The notes beneath the pieces are model-generated. The model made no database searches, had not been told where the DNA came from, and saw nothing but the letters and a program-made list of their open reading frames with translations. A DNA stretch of 57,239 nt from Bacilli bacterium (GTDB lineage: Bacteria > Bacillota_I > Bacilli_A > RF39 > UBA660): NCBI GenBank assembly GCA_022795155.1, contig JAAWGF010000007.1, positions 1 through 57,239 of the forward strand, written 5' to 3'. Numbering within the stretch: the first letter of the stretch is position 1; the number at the start of each line of letters is the position of its first letter. Shown in pieces: positions 46,955 to 55,744 of the stretch. The translations under genes and the position numbers were made by a program.

Positions 46955-47812
46955 TTATTCAATCATCCCACCATGACAATTAAGCCTATAAATTAAATTA
47001 CCATCCTTATATATTTCTTCAATTCCATCAAAGTTTTCAATTGTACCATTTGCTTTAAAAGTATAAATATACCCTTCATTTTCAAATTTACTTGGTCCTC
47101 TAACAGGAAGTACTGTATTATCTTCACCAACTTTCATTAAGGCAGGTCTTAAAATCTTATCCATAGCTTCTTCACTTAAAGACTCATCAATTGTAACACC
47201 ATAATAATTCATGCCCCATTTAGGAATATTACCATGACGATATACGACTTCTTCACCCATAAACTTTGTACCACCAAAATATGTATCATGATAGGTCATA
47301 ATTTCTCCTTCAATTTCCTCTTCAAACTGATAATCATTTGAACCTAAACGACTAGAATTTAGCTTTGGAGCATTACTATTAGCATAAGTTTGTTTTTTAG
47401 CGTATATTAAAAATCCTGTTAAAAGACTTGCTGGTAAATCATTAAAATTAGGAAGTTGATGTTTTGGTAATCCTAATTTAATCGCATATTCTTGCATATC
47501 AATATAATCTTGTTTTTTATTTCTATCTAATTTAAAGACCTTATTTGCAAAAACAACATAATGATATTTATTATTTCTAAAATCACAATACCAAGCATTA
47601 CAATGTTTTGTATCAATTAATGTACTCAATCGGCTAGTATATTCATCAATTTGTCTCTCATCAATTTCAACTGTATCCATTGTCCATTTAGTAAGCCAAG
47701 GCGTTTTATCTTCTTTATTTATTTCTTCTATTTCTCTTTGTAAAATATTAAGTTCTTCAATAATTTTTGTATCAATTAAGCTTTCTTCAATTATGACACC
47801 ATTATATTTCAT
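46955..47812 (-). CDS. DUF5680-containing protein
   Basis: A 285-residue protein. Residues 125-230 look like DUF5680 (LLTGFLIYAKKQTYA, then FGGTKFMGEEVVYRHGNIPKWGMNYYG). The first 110 residues form another domain (TKWTMDTVEID and CNAWYCDFRNNKYHYVVF) that I do not recognise by name, and a third short C-terminal segment is rich in Gly and Asn. First gene of the operon, with AAAGGAG before the ATG. Function unknown. Confidence 0.72.
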   Translation of the reverse strand: MKYNGVIIEESLIDTKIIEELNILQREIEEINKEDKTPWLTKWTMDTVEIDERQIDEYTSRLSTLIDTKHCNAWYCDFRNNKYHYVVFANKVFKLDRNKKQDYIDMQEYAIKLGLPKHQLPNFNDLPASLLTGFLIYAKKQTYANSNAPKLNSSRLGSNDYQFEEEIEGEIMTYHDTYFGGTKFMGEEVVYRHGNIPKWGMNYYGVTIDESLSEEAMDKILRPALMKVGEDNTVLPVRGPSKFENEGYIYTFKANGTIENFDGIEEIYKDGNLIYRLNCHGGMIE

Positions 47813-47859
47813 AAATTATTCTCCTTTTTGCTTATAATATAGCTTATTCTCTCAATAAA

Positions 47860-47868
47860 ATTATAACA
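47860..47868 (-). promoter_or_regulatory. Extended -10 promoter of the nine-gene operon
   Basis: On the minus strand TGTTATAAT (TATAAT 47860-47865) lies about 50 bases before the first gene of the operon. The -35 region is weak. The rest of the divergent gap to 48046 holds nothing clear. Confidence 0.65.
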
Positions 47869-48046
47869 TAGTTTTTTAATTTATTATACAATTTATATGG
47901 AAATATAACATTAATTATAATTAAAAATTTTTTATTTTAAGCTTACCCATAAACACCTTTTGAAATATTAGCTAAATAACATAAAAATTAAATTCATAAC
48001 ATTGAAATTTATAATACATATTGATACAATTAATTTGGTGGTTAAT

Positions 48047-49054
48047 ATGGAAGAATATTTAGAATTATTTATTGATAAAGAAAAACCAATCTTTTTAGAT
48101 AAATATAATAATTGTGAGTCACTAAAGCGAATTAAATCAGTTAGCCAATTTTGTGGAAGTGATTATACTAAGTTATATAACCCACGATTTTTCTTTACAA
48201 GATTTTATCATAGCCTTATCGTAGCAAATATGACTTGGCATTTTACTCATAACAAAGAAGAGACAATTATGGCCATGCTACACGACTGTGGCACACCTTG
48301 TTTTGCCCATTGTATTGATTATGTTTTTGGTGATTATTTAAATCAAGAGTCATCCGAAAAAAACATTATTGATTTAATCAAAAAAGATGATCGATTAATA
48401 GGTTATTTAAAAGAAGATAATATAGATTTAGTTAATTTAGAGGATTTATCAAAATATCCTATTTTAGAAAATAAATCTCCTAAACTATGTACTGACCGAT
48501 TAGATGGTGTACTTCATACTTGTTATATTTGGCTTCATACACATAGTTTAAATGAGATTAAAGAAGTATATGATAATATCATTGTTTTAAATAATGAAAA
48601 CGGTAAGCAAGAATTAGGTTTTAAAAACCAAGATATATGTGAAAGATTTATCCAAATGGTCAAAATATATACTAAAGAATTACAAAGTAATAAAAATAAA
48701 TATATGATGAAATATATTTCAGAAATAATTAAATTAGCAGTTAAAAAATATATTATAACTTTAGAGGATTTATACATAAAAAAAGAAAGTGATATTGTTA
48801 ATATTTTAAATGATAATTTTTCATCATGGAAAATATTTAATAATACCAGCAATTTAATTAATACCAATAAAAAACCAAATAATTTTTATATTTCCTTTGC
48901 AACAAAAAAAAGAATAGTTATTCCACTTATCCAAACAGGCAATGGACCTAAGAGAATAATTGATGTATCACCATATGCGAAAAAAATCTATGAAGAATTA
49001 GAAAATTATCATGATAAAAAATATGCCTATGTTAAATCTATAAAGCGTATATAA
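48047..49054 (+). CDS. HD-domain phosphohydrolase
   Basis: A 335-residue HD protein. The metal ligands are His in RFYHSLIVANM near residue 55, the HD pair in MLHDCGTPCFAH near residue 82 and Asp in CTDRLDGVL near residue 150. HDCGTPCFAH resembles the HDIGHPPFGH motif of dGTPase-like enzymes. I start it at the ATG at 48047 (GGTGG upstream) rather than 15 codons earlier. It is the only plus-strand gene in this stretch. A nucleotide phosphohydrolase role is likely. Confidence 0.82.
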   Translation: MEEYLELFIDKEKPIFLDKYNNCESLKRIKSVSQFCGSDYTKLYNPRFFFTRFYHSLIVANMTWHFTHNKEETIMAMLHDCGTPCFAHCIDYVFGDYLNQESSEKNIIDLIKKDDRLIGYLKEDNIDLVNLEDLSKYPILENKSPKLCTDRLDGVLHTCYIWLHTHSLNEIKEVYDNIIVLNNENGKQELGFKNQDICERFIQMVKIYTKELQSNKNKYMMKYISEIIKLAVKKYIITLEDLYIKKESDIVNILNDNFSSWKIFNNTSNLINTNKKPNNFYISFATKKRIVIPLIQTGNGPKRIIDVSPYAKKIYEELENYHDKKYAYVKSIKRI

Positions 49055-49064
49055 AAAGAATCGC

Positions 49065-49095
49065 AAAAAAGAACGAATTTCGTTCTTTTGTTTTA
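49065..49095. terminator. Bidirectional terminator
   Basis: AAAAGAACG and CGTTCTTTT form a 9-bp stem with a 5-nt loop between the convergent HD and 145-residue genes. Confidence 0.85.
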
Positions 49096-49107
49096 TTAAA
49101 AAATACT

Positions 49108-49545
49108 TTATAAAAAATGCTTTAATTTTTCAACAGCTTTTTCTTGCATTTCAACATATTCTTGTACTAGTTCATGTACCTTAGAATCAGTTTCTTTGTG
49201 ATTTAAAAGTTTTCTTCCTTCAATAATTCCCATATTTGTTCCTTGAAGTAATAACTCTGCTATTTTTGACGTACTATCATCCATTAAGGTTTTCATTTCA
49301 ATTCCATACCATGTCATAACTTTATTCATCGTATTTGTTTCATGAGGTGTATCATTTTTATATTCTGGATAGATATCACAGATCTTATTAGAAATTTCTT
49401 GATATTTATCATATTGATTATTTAATTCTTGTTTTAAGGCTTCATCTTCAACCTTATCTAATATAAAATGAATTGCGTCCATTCCCATACAGGCACCTTT
49501 ATTTAATTCATCTAAGACATTTACTTCGTTATTATCTTTTGCCAT
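49108..49545 (-). CDS. Hypothetical all-helical protein
   Basis: A 145-residue protein predicted to be almost entirely alpha-helical (amphipathic stretches rich in Glu, Lys and Leu, with His near residues 26, 68 and 116). It has two Cys and no signal peptide. It may be a small ferritin-like or DUF-type helical bundle, but no metal-binding pattern is clear. Single gene. Confidence 0.7.
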   Translation of the reverse strand: MAKDNNEVNVLDELNKGACMGMDAIHFILDKVEDEALKQELNNQYDKYQEISNKICDIYPEYKNDTPHETNTMNKVMTWYGIEMKTLMDDSTSKIAELLLQGTNMGIIEGRKLLNHKETDSKVHELVQEYVEMQEKAVEKLKHFL

Positions 49546-49633
49546 TTAAATTCCTCCATATATTTATTTTGATACATAATTATAATTTTATTCATTTATA
49601 AACTTTTTTATAAAAAATTTAAAACTATCAATA

Positions 49634-49660
49634 CAAAAAAAAAGAGCGACAAAATCGCTC
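49634..49660 (-). terminator. Terminator of the DHH gene and its operon
   Basis: GAGCGA (49644-49649) and TCGCTC (49655-49660) form the stem, followed on the minus strand by nine T. Confidence 0.88.
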
Positions 49661-49675
49661 ATTAAAGTATAAAAC

Positions 49676-50617
49676 CTAACTATTATTCTTGGTTAATATC
49701 TTTATTAATTTAATTTTTTGCTCATCAGAAATAGGGCTACTTGCAGCTTTGTCATGCCCTCTTCCACCCATTGCTTCAGCAATTAATCGAACATTCACAT
49801 TATCCTTAATGTTTCTATAAGAAATTGTTCCATAATCTAAGGCTATCAACATAACAAAATCCATATCAAAATTGTTTTGCCTAAAATATTCTGATAAATC
49901 GTTTCGGTATTCATAATCAATAAATATGATACCCGCTTTTAATCCAAATATTTCTTTATAATAAACCTTTTTAGCATAATTAGATAATTTTTCTTGTACC
50001 TGATTAATTTTATTATTAATTAACATATTTTCAAATTCATTAAAAGAAAAGTTGGAATCAACTTTATTACTTAACTTATCAAACATTAAATTTATATAAC
50101 CTTCACATCCTACAGCATCAAATAATAAAGTTAAGTGATGAGCTAGTTCATTATTATATTTTGTCTTCCATTCCCAAGTATCATATTGACGCGTTAACTC
50201 TACAAAATCATTAAATATTTGCTTATTATCTATAAAACTGTTATTTATAAGATACTCATAAAATAAACTCGTTCCACTACATAACCCCTTATCATTAGAT
50301 ACTGTTATTGTTACAAAATCATATTTATTAAAATAATTTTCTAAAGCTGATTTATGATGATCAATTTCAAAAATTTTATCTTTTAATTGTATATCATTAG
50401 CAATTTTTGATAGCATTGGTTCTTCTAGCCATAAATCCGTAATAAAAATTTTATCATAATTATAAATACTTCCATCATCATAATATTTAGTTATTTTCTC
50501 TTGAAGGTTAAAATTTTCACATAATATGTAGTCAACTTCATTGAAAGCTAATTGTGCTAAAACGACATTACCCATACCATCAATATCACTTTTATGCGTA
50601 AATAATAATACTTTCAT
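49676..50617 (-). CDS. DHH-family phosphoesterase
   Basis: A 313-residue DHH/DHHA1 protein. Metal ligands are in HKSDIDGMG near residue 8, ITDLW near residue 61 and EIDHHKSALE near residue 86; the C-terminal DHHA1-type GGRGHDKAAS lies near residue 285. Such enzymes cut short oligonucleotides, cyclic dinucleotides or 3'-phosphoadenosine phosphate. It is the last gene of the base-salvage-like operon, where it could degrade small nucleotides that the other genes release. Confidence 0.88.
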   Translation of the reverse strand: MKVLLFTHKSDIDGMGNVVLAQLAFNEVDYILCENFNLQEKITKYYDDGSIYNYDKIFITDLWLEEPMLSKIANDIQLKDKIFEIDHHKSALENYFNKYDFVTITVSNDKGLCSGTSLFYEYLINNSFIDNKQIFNDFVELTRQYDTWEWKTKYNNELAHHLTLLFDAVGCEGYINLMFDKLSNKVDSNFSFNEFENMLINNKINQVQEKLSNYAKKVYYKEIFGLKAGIIFIDYEYRNDLSEYFRQNNFDMDFVMLIALDYGTISYRNIKDNVNVRLIAEAMGGRGHDKAASSPISDEQKIKLIKILTKNNS

Positions 50618-50664
50618 TTTATAAACACCTCTATTTTATTATTAATTTTAAGTAAAAATAATTA

Positions 50665-51375
50665 TTATTTACTTAATTCCTTACTCATTATCCACTTTAT
50701 ATCTTCAATCGATTTATTAATATTAAATCGACCATTTCCAACGGGATAATAAACTGAATAGAATTTATAATTTGCACCATTAATATTTTTTTCAAAACAC
50801 TTTTTACGTACTTGTGAGACAGATACTTTATCATTCAAAACTATAGAACTAACTTGATTACCAAAAAGAATAATGACTTTTGGTTTAATTATTTCAAATT
50901 CTTTTTCTAATAAATGAAGATATTCTTTATAAACAGAATCGGGTAATTCCCTAGCATCAATTTGTGTACATTTTCCTAAATTAGTTATAAAATATTTGTG
51001 TCTCTTAACATCATCATAAACTTCTTTAGCAAAATCTTCATTCCACTCATTACCTTTAATACTTTTAATTTTAGTATAAATTTTATTATCTAATAAATTT
51101 AAGTTATAAAATAAATCCCAAATGTTTTTAGTGCCTATCCAAGGGGATTTTAACCCTTTCCATTCTTTAGATGAAGCAATATTTCTTCCTGTTGGATTCA
51201 TAAAAACAAAACAAATATTTGGATTATTTTCACATCCACCATTATAAATAGAATCTAATTCTTTAGCTCCATATTTCTTTTGTAATTTATCATAATCTTT
51301 TTTTAAATCTTCTAAAGTTAAATATTTACTTTTTTTAGATTTTGATTTATTTTCTTTTTCTAATACATTCAACAT
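50665..51375 (-). CDS. Uracil-DNA-glycosylase-superfamily protein
   Basis: A 236-residue protein. The core has the UDG fold motifs: FVFMNPTGRN near residue 60 (the water-activating motif, as GEAPG or GLNP in other families) and VYYPVGNGRFN near residue 208 (the HPSxxR-like loop). A Lys-rich N-terminal 20 residues may bind DNA. Cys residues (near 48, 55 and 134) could hold an Fe-S cluster but do not match family 4 spacing. Function in DNA repair or base release is inferred. Confidence 0.78.
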   Translation of the reverse strand: MLNVLEKENKSKSKKSKYLTLEDLKKDYDKLQKKYGAKELDSIYNGGCENNPNICFVFMNPTGRNIASSKEWKGLKSPWIGTKNIWDLFYNLNLLDNKIYTKIKSIKGNEWNEDFAKEVYDDVKRHKYFITNLGKCTQIDARELPDSVYKEYLHLLEKEFEIIKPKVIILFGNQVSSIVLNDKVSVSQVRKKCFEKNINGANYKFYSVYYPVGNGRFNINKSIEDIKWIMSKELSK

Positions 51376-51394
51376 AAAAAAATTCCACTCCTAA

Positions 51395-51805
51395 TTATTT
51401 ATTTAATGAACTCTCAGTAAATAATTTTATCCAACCTAGTTGTAGATATAGATTGATATCATCATAACATTTAATATTACTACTTGGCATTTTTAAAATT
51501 ATTATTTCTATTTCTTTATTGTAAATTAGTTTTTGCATAATTCCAAAAGTTAGTTCAGCAAATACTTCATAACCAATATAACCAAATTGATCATTTCTAT
51601 CTTCATTCATAATTAATAAAATATCTGTGCGCTCTATATTTTTGAAAAAATTTTTATATACAATAGGATATAATTTCATAAAATCTGATGTTTCAACTTG
51701 CATTGGATAATCCAAAATATGATAATTTCTACTTTCTAAAAATTGACGCCAATAATTTATATCATCTTGTAATTTGACACTTCCAGCAATAACTATATTT
51801 TTCAT
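51395..51805 (-). CDS. Nucleoside 2-deoxyribosyltransferase-like protein
   Basis: A 136-residue protein of the NDT/YpsA-like Rossmann class. It starts with IVIAGSVKLQDDI and has the typical MNEDRNDQFGYIGYEVFAEL, where NDT enzymes carry N-x-x-x-x-GYIG-x-x-x-x-E with Glu as the catalytic nucleophile. It would cleave or swap bases on deoxyribose. Ten bases separate it from the qng1 stop; the operon order supports a base-handling role. Confidence 0.75.
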   Translation of the reverse strand: MKNIVIAGSVKLQDDINYWRQFLESRNYHILDYPMQVETSDFMKLYPIVYKNFFKNIERTDILLIMNEDRNDQFGYIGYEVFAELTFGIMQKLIYNKEIEIIILKMPSSNIKCYDDINLYLQLGWIKLFTESSLNK

Positions 51806-51815
51806 AAAAATCCTC

Positions 51816-52745
51816 CTAATATGACATTGTTCTTGTTAAATGATATGGTTTTGACATTAATGTTTTATTTTGCCCTAATGACCAAATAGCATCATTAACA
51901 TCTATTGCAGTTACATCTTTAATTTCTTTTTTTATTAAATCAATTGCCACAATCATACTAGCACGAATTTCAATTTCATATATAGAATTTTCTTCTATTT
52001 CTTTTTTATTATCTATTAGATATTCTAAATCACTACTATATTTAACTATATTAAGATTTCTTAATACTTGAGGTATTTTATAATCTGCACAACCGACTAA
52101 ATGAGAATAATCAACAGGCAATTTTTCTTTTATTTCACGTATATGTAAAATATCAGAAACTAATAATTGAGCTAATTTATAAAAGTAAATTGTTTTTCCA
52201 TTATAATCTCTTGTATCTTCAAAACTTGGAAAGTTATTAATTATAATGTTAAAAAGTTCAATATCATTAGTAATATTTTTGATATAATTATAAAAATTTC
52301 CAACCATTTTTTTATTAATAATCTCACTAATACTTTTTACAACTTTGTATCTTTCATTTAATAATGGAATATCTATATTACCTTTTAAACATTCAGAAAA
52401 TTCTTCAAAAGATATCTGTTCAAAATCTAAATGACCTTTTTGGTTTCGTAAATTTAAAAGACAATACATTAAGGCAAAAGCACCATCAATCTTTCCTTCT
52501 TTTGTTTCAATCGTCCACTTAGGATTACCCCAAAATGAGCAATCAATTGAATCAAAAATAACTAGAAAATTAATAATATCATTTATATCCAAATCTAATA
52601 AACCAAATGGATTAAATGATAGCCAATGTGCTAAATTCTCACAATTTATACTTTTGGCAACTTTCTTAATCTCTGATAAATCAATTTTAACGTATTTAGC
52701 ATTATTATAAACATAATTACTAGTTTCTAATATTTTATCTAACAT
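51816..52745 (-). CDS. Queuosine 5'-phosphate glycosylase, Qng1/DUF2419 family
   Basis: A 309-residue member of the DUF2419 family, shown in eukaryotes and bacteria to release queuine from queuosine 5'-monophosphate. Family motifs are all present: FLVIFDSIDCSFW near residue 55, NFPSFEDTRDYNGKTIYFY near residue 185, the catalytic-site CADYKIPQVLRNL near residue 225, and EIEIRASMIVA near the end. Start placed by GGAGG before the ATG at 52745. It should let the cell salvage queuine from broken tRNA. Confidence 0.9.
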   Translation of the reverse strand: MLDKILETSNYVYNNAKYVKIDLSEIKKVAKSINCENLAHWLSFNPFGLLDLDINDIINFLVIFDSIDCSFWGNPKWTIETKEGKIDGAFALMYCLLNLRNQKGHLDFEQISFEEFSECLKGNIDIPLLNERYKVVKSISEIINKKMVGNFYNYIKNITNDIELFNIIINNFPSFEDTRDYNGKTIYFYKLAQLLVSDILHIREIKEKLPVDYSHLVGCADYKIPQVLRNLNIVKYSSDLEYLIDNKKEIEENSIYEIEIRASMIVAIDLIKKEIKDVTAIDVNDAIWSLGQNKTLMSKPYHLTRTMSY

Positions 52746-52746
52746 A

Positions 52747-53496
52747 TTAATCCTCCAATTCAACGAAACCATTTCTACTCCATAGCCATAATGGTGTATG
52801 AATATCTATTGGTTTATACTTAGTACCATTTAATAATTTTTGCCACCTATCTATAACAGTTAATTGAACACTACTTGAATTAAATTCATCATCAGTAATT
52901 AAACCTAACTTATATGTTGCTTTACATACATGAGTATCAGGTGCTACAGTTAGATCTTCAATATTTTTATATTTTCTATCAGCATATTGATAAATAACAT
53001 ATAACCAATAATTACAAATTTTAGTACCTGACAAATAAGGAAATTTACTTTTATTTTGTTTTTGAATAAAATCTCTTATTTTATTAACATCATTATCTAA
53101 CCCACTAAATAAATTTCTTATATCACCATCAAATAATTCCACAAAAGTATTACATAGTTTTAACCAAATTTCGGTTTGCTTTTGCCTTTGAAGCGCTACT
53201 TTATATTTAGTAAGAGCTAATTGTACTTCTTCAAAAGGTTTTTCTAAACATTTTTTAGGATTAAACACAAAATTAGTTTGTGGATCACTATAAGTTTTTA
53301 AAGCATTCTCCCATAATATATAAGAATTCCTTTGATAATTAAGAGCCATTGGTAAAGTAAAATACAAATAATTTTCTAAACTACTTTTTAATAATCCTGG
53401 ATTTTTATCTTCAGGCATTACCTCACCACCAAGTTTTCCTTTTTTATACATAGCTATTAAAATATCAACTTTGCTTAAAATATTCTTTTTATCCAC
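52747..53496 (-). CDS. HhH-GPD-like DNA glycosylase family protein
   Basis: A 249-residue protein. The helix-hairpin-helix equivalent is YLSGTKICNYWLYVI near residue 155, with Lys where Nth/OGG1 enzymes carry the Schiff-base Lys, and VAPDTHVCKATYKLGL near residue 185 matches the catalytic-Asp motif VDTHVxR-xxRLGL. The N-terminal half is long, and there is no Cys-rich Fe-S loop. I prefer the GTG at 53496 (GGTGG upstream) to the ATG four codons earlier. It ends one base before qng1. Confidence 0.7.
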   Translation of the reverse strand: MDKKNILSKVDILIAMYKKGKLGGEVMPEDKNPGLLKSSLENYLYFTLPMALNYQRNSYILWENALKTYSDPQTNFVFNPKKCLEKPFEEVQLALTKYKVALQRQKQTEIWLKLCNTFVELFDGDIRNLFSGLDNDVNKIRDFIQKQNKSKFPYLSGTKICNYWLYVIYQYADRKYKNIEDLTVAPDTHVCKATYKLGLITDDEFNSSSVQLTVIDRWQKLLNGTKYKPIDIHTPLWLWSRNGFVELED

Positions 53497-53563
53497 AATT
53501 ACCACCATATTTATTATAACAAATTTAGTACAATATAAAAACAGTAAAAATACTGTTTTCGTG

Positions 53564-54178
53564 TTAATTAGTTGATATTTTTTTTATTTTTTCAAATAAA
53601 TTTTGTTTTTCATCCTCCGAATAATAACCTTCTATTTTTCCTATCATATCTCCATTTTTAAAAAATAATAATGACGGCAATTCTTTAATATCATATTTTT
53701 CCAATAACTTATCATCAGTAACTTCAATTTTTCTATATCTAGTATTTTCACTAAAAGAATTAGCAATTTCTTTTACCTTTATAGATTTTAAAAGACACAT
53801 TATCGAATCTTCATTATATAATTCAATTATTAAAGGACGCCTATTACTTTTTGCTTTTAAATCAATTTCTTTAGCACTACCAGCCATAGCTAAATCAATT
53901 AATTTACCACCATATCTTTCTACCAATAAATCATTTATTGTTCTAGGATCATTTTCAAATTCTTTTTTTATCTTATCATAATCGACTTTAGTTTTAGCAA
54001 CCCTAATTGCTGATACCATACAAGCCTTTTCGCACAAACCACAACTAATACACTTGCTATTATCAATTTCTAAAGATTGTTTTTCTTCATTCCAAGTAAA
54101 AACATTCTTAGGACACACTGCCATACCACTACAAGCTTTATCATTATCACAAATTTTAAAATTAATTAATGTCGCCAT
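53564..54178 (-). CDS. Ferredoxin fused to a thioredoxin-like domain
   Basis: A 204-residue fusion. Residues 1-60 are a ferredoxin: the second motif C43-C46-C49-C53 is complete, while the first is degenerate (C10, C16, C22). Residues 110-204 have a thioredoxin fold with the cis-Pro IKELPSLLFF, but the CxxC position reads SIMC with only one Cys. It would carry electrons or sulfur between partners. It overlaps the preceding gene by one base; the desulfurase is two genes upstream. Confidence 0.82.
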   Translation of the reverse strand: MATLINFKICDNDKACSGMAVCPKNVFTWNEEKQSLEIDNSKCISCGLCEKACMVSAIRVAKTKVDYDKIKKEFENDPRTINDLLVERYGGKLIDLAMAGSAKEIDLKAKSNRRPLIIELYNEDSIMCLLKSIKVKEIANSFSENTRYRKIEVTDDKLLEKYDIKELPSLLFFKNGDMIGKIEGYYSEDEKQNLFEKIKKISTN

Positions 54179-54579
54179 TATAAATGCCTACCTCTCTCAG
54201 TTTCCTTTTCTAAATAAATAGTTCCATTTTTATTTTTTCCTTTTCTTGATTTACAAGTAATTAATAATTTATCAGTACCATATTCTTTCAAATATATGAT
54301 AGAATACTTACTAAGATTATTTTTAACCTTAATTTTTAATGGTGGAAGCTGTTCCTCAACTATTTCATCCCACATAAATGTAATTATATCTTCTGATTCA
54401 ATTACTTCATCAGCATGTTTTTTCCAATATTCAATAGTATTTACTGAAATGGCAATATGTTTGGGGTATTTTTTTCCCGTTGTTTCACTAATTACTTTTC
54501 TAAAATCATTCATTAAGTTATCAGCTGGACAAAAATCATTTCCTGGTAAAGTATTTATTATTCTATTTTGATTTTTCAA
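54178..54579 (-). CDS. Hypothetical protein between desulfurase and ferredoxin fusion
   Basis: A 133-residue protein. It is hydrophilic with a Lys/Arg-rich C-terminal end (KSRKGKNKNGTIYLEKETER) and two Cys (near residues 17 and 110). No family recognised. It overlaps both neighbours (17 bases with the desulfurase, one base with the ferredoxin fusion), so it is translated with them. Confidence 0.7.
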   Translation of the reverse strand: MKNQNRIINTLPGNDFCPADNLMNDFRKVISETTGKKYPKHIAISVNTIEYWKKHADEVIESEDIITFMWDEIVEEQLPPLKIKVKNNLSKYSIIYLKEYGTDKLLITCKSRKGKNKNGTIYLEKETERGRHL

Positions 54580-55717
54580 ATTTCTTTCTCCTTAGCATAT
54601 TTACTGCATTAATTAGTCTTTTAACGAAAATATCAATTTCTTCTTTCGTATTATATTTACTTAAGCTAATTCTTATCGGACTGTAATTTTCTAAATCAGC
54701 CTTACAAGCTACTAAAACATGTGATGGTTCAGCAAGTTCGGAATTACACGCCGATCCGGTTGATATAAATATATTAAACGACTCTAAAATTAATAATAAC
54801 TCATCCGCCTTAACACCATTAAAAGCTATGTTTGATGTATTTGGTAAGCGATTATTTAAATCGCCATATATAATAACATCTTCAATATTTTCTTTAATTT
54901 GACTCTCCATATAATTGCGCAGTTCGAATAATCTATCATTTATTTTATAATTATCATCTAAAATCATTTCAACTGCTTTTGATAAACCAATAATATAAGG
55001 AACATTTTCGGTTCCACCTCTTCTATTATATTCTTGATGACCAAATATTAAAGGTGTAAAGGGAAGATTCTCTTTTACATAAAGAACCCCTATGCCTTTT
55101 GGAGCATGAATTTTATGACCTGATAATGATAAAGTATCAACATTCATATCAGCAACATCTATTTTAATTTTTCCAACCGCTTGAACAGCATCACAATGAA
55201 ATAAAATATTATGTCTCTTAGCTATTTCTCCAATCTCTTTTATAGGATATATATTACCAAGTTCATTATTGGCTAACATCACAGCTATTAAACAAGTATC
55301 ATTAGTAATTGAATGCTCAAGTTCTTCTAAATCTATTTTCCCAAATTTATCTACTGACAAATAAGTAATATTATAACCATTTTTTTCAAGATACTTCATT
55401 GTTTCTAATATAGAAACATGTTCTATACTTGTAGTAATGATATGTTTTTTATTTGGGTTTAATTTTATAGCATTCATAATAGCTGTAACATTACTTTCAC
55501 TAGCACAACTTGTAAAAATAATTTCATTTGCTTTCGCATTTAATAATTTAGCAATATTTTTTTTGGTATTAATTATTTCCTCTTTAACCTTTTTACCAAA
55601 AAAATAGGTACTACTAGGATTCCCATAGTCTTCTTTTAAATATGGCATCATAGCTTCTAATACTTTTTCATCGACTTTTGTTGTAGCATTATTATCAAAA
55701 TAAATATCTTGATTCAT
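54563..55717 (-). CDS. Cysteine desulfurase, NifS/IscS family
   Basis: A 384-residue PLP enzyme that takes sulfur from cysteine. It has FDNNATTKV at the N-terminus, FHCDAVQAVGKI for PLP binding, the PLP Lys in SLSGHKIHAPKG near residue 200 and the catalytic Cys in STGSACNSELAEPSH near residue 325. The loop around Cys is IscS/NifS-like, not the short SufS type. It heads the operon with the ferredoxin fusion and N-glycosidase-like genes, unlike a typical iscS context. Confidence 0.94.
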   Translation of the reverse strand: MNQDIYFDNNATTKVDEKVLEAMMPYLKEDYGNPSSTYFFGKKVKEEIINTKKNIAKLLNAKANEIIFTSCASESNVTAIMNAIKLNPNKKHIITTSIEHVSILETMKYLEKNGYNITYLSVDKFGKIDLEELEHSITNDTCLIAVMLANNELGNIYPIKEIGEIAKRHNILFHCDAVQAVGKIKIDVADMNVDTLSLSGHKIHAPKGIGVLYVKENLPFTPLIFGHQEYNRRGGTENVPYIIGLSKAVEMILDDNYKINDRLFELRNYMESQIKENIEDVIIYGDLNNRLPNTSNIAFNGVKADELLLILESFNIFISTGSACNSELAEPSHVLVACKADLENYSPIRISLSKYNTKEEIDIFVKRLINAVNMLRRKKFEKSK

Positions 55718-55744
55718 TATTATCAGCTCCTTTAATTTAAATTA

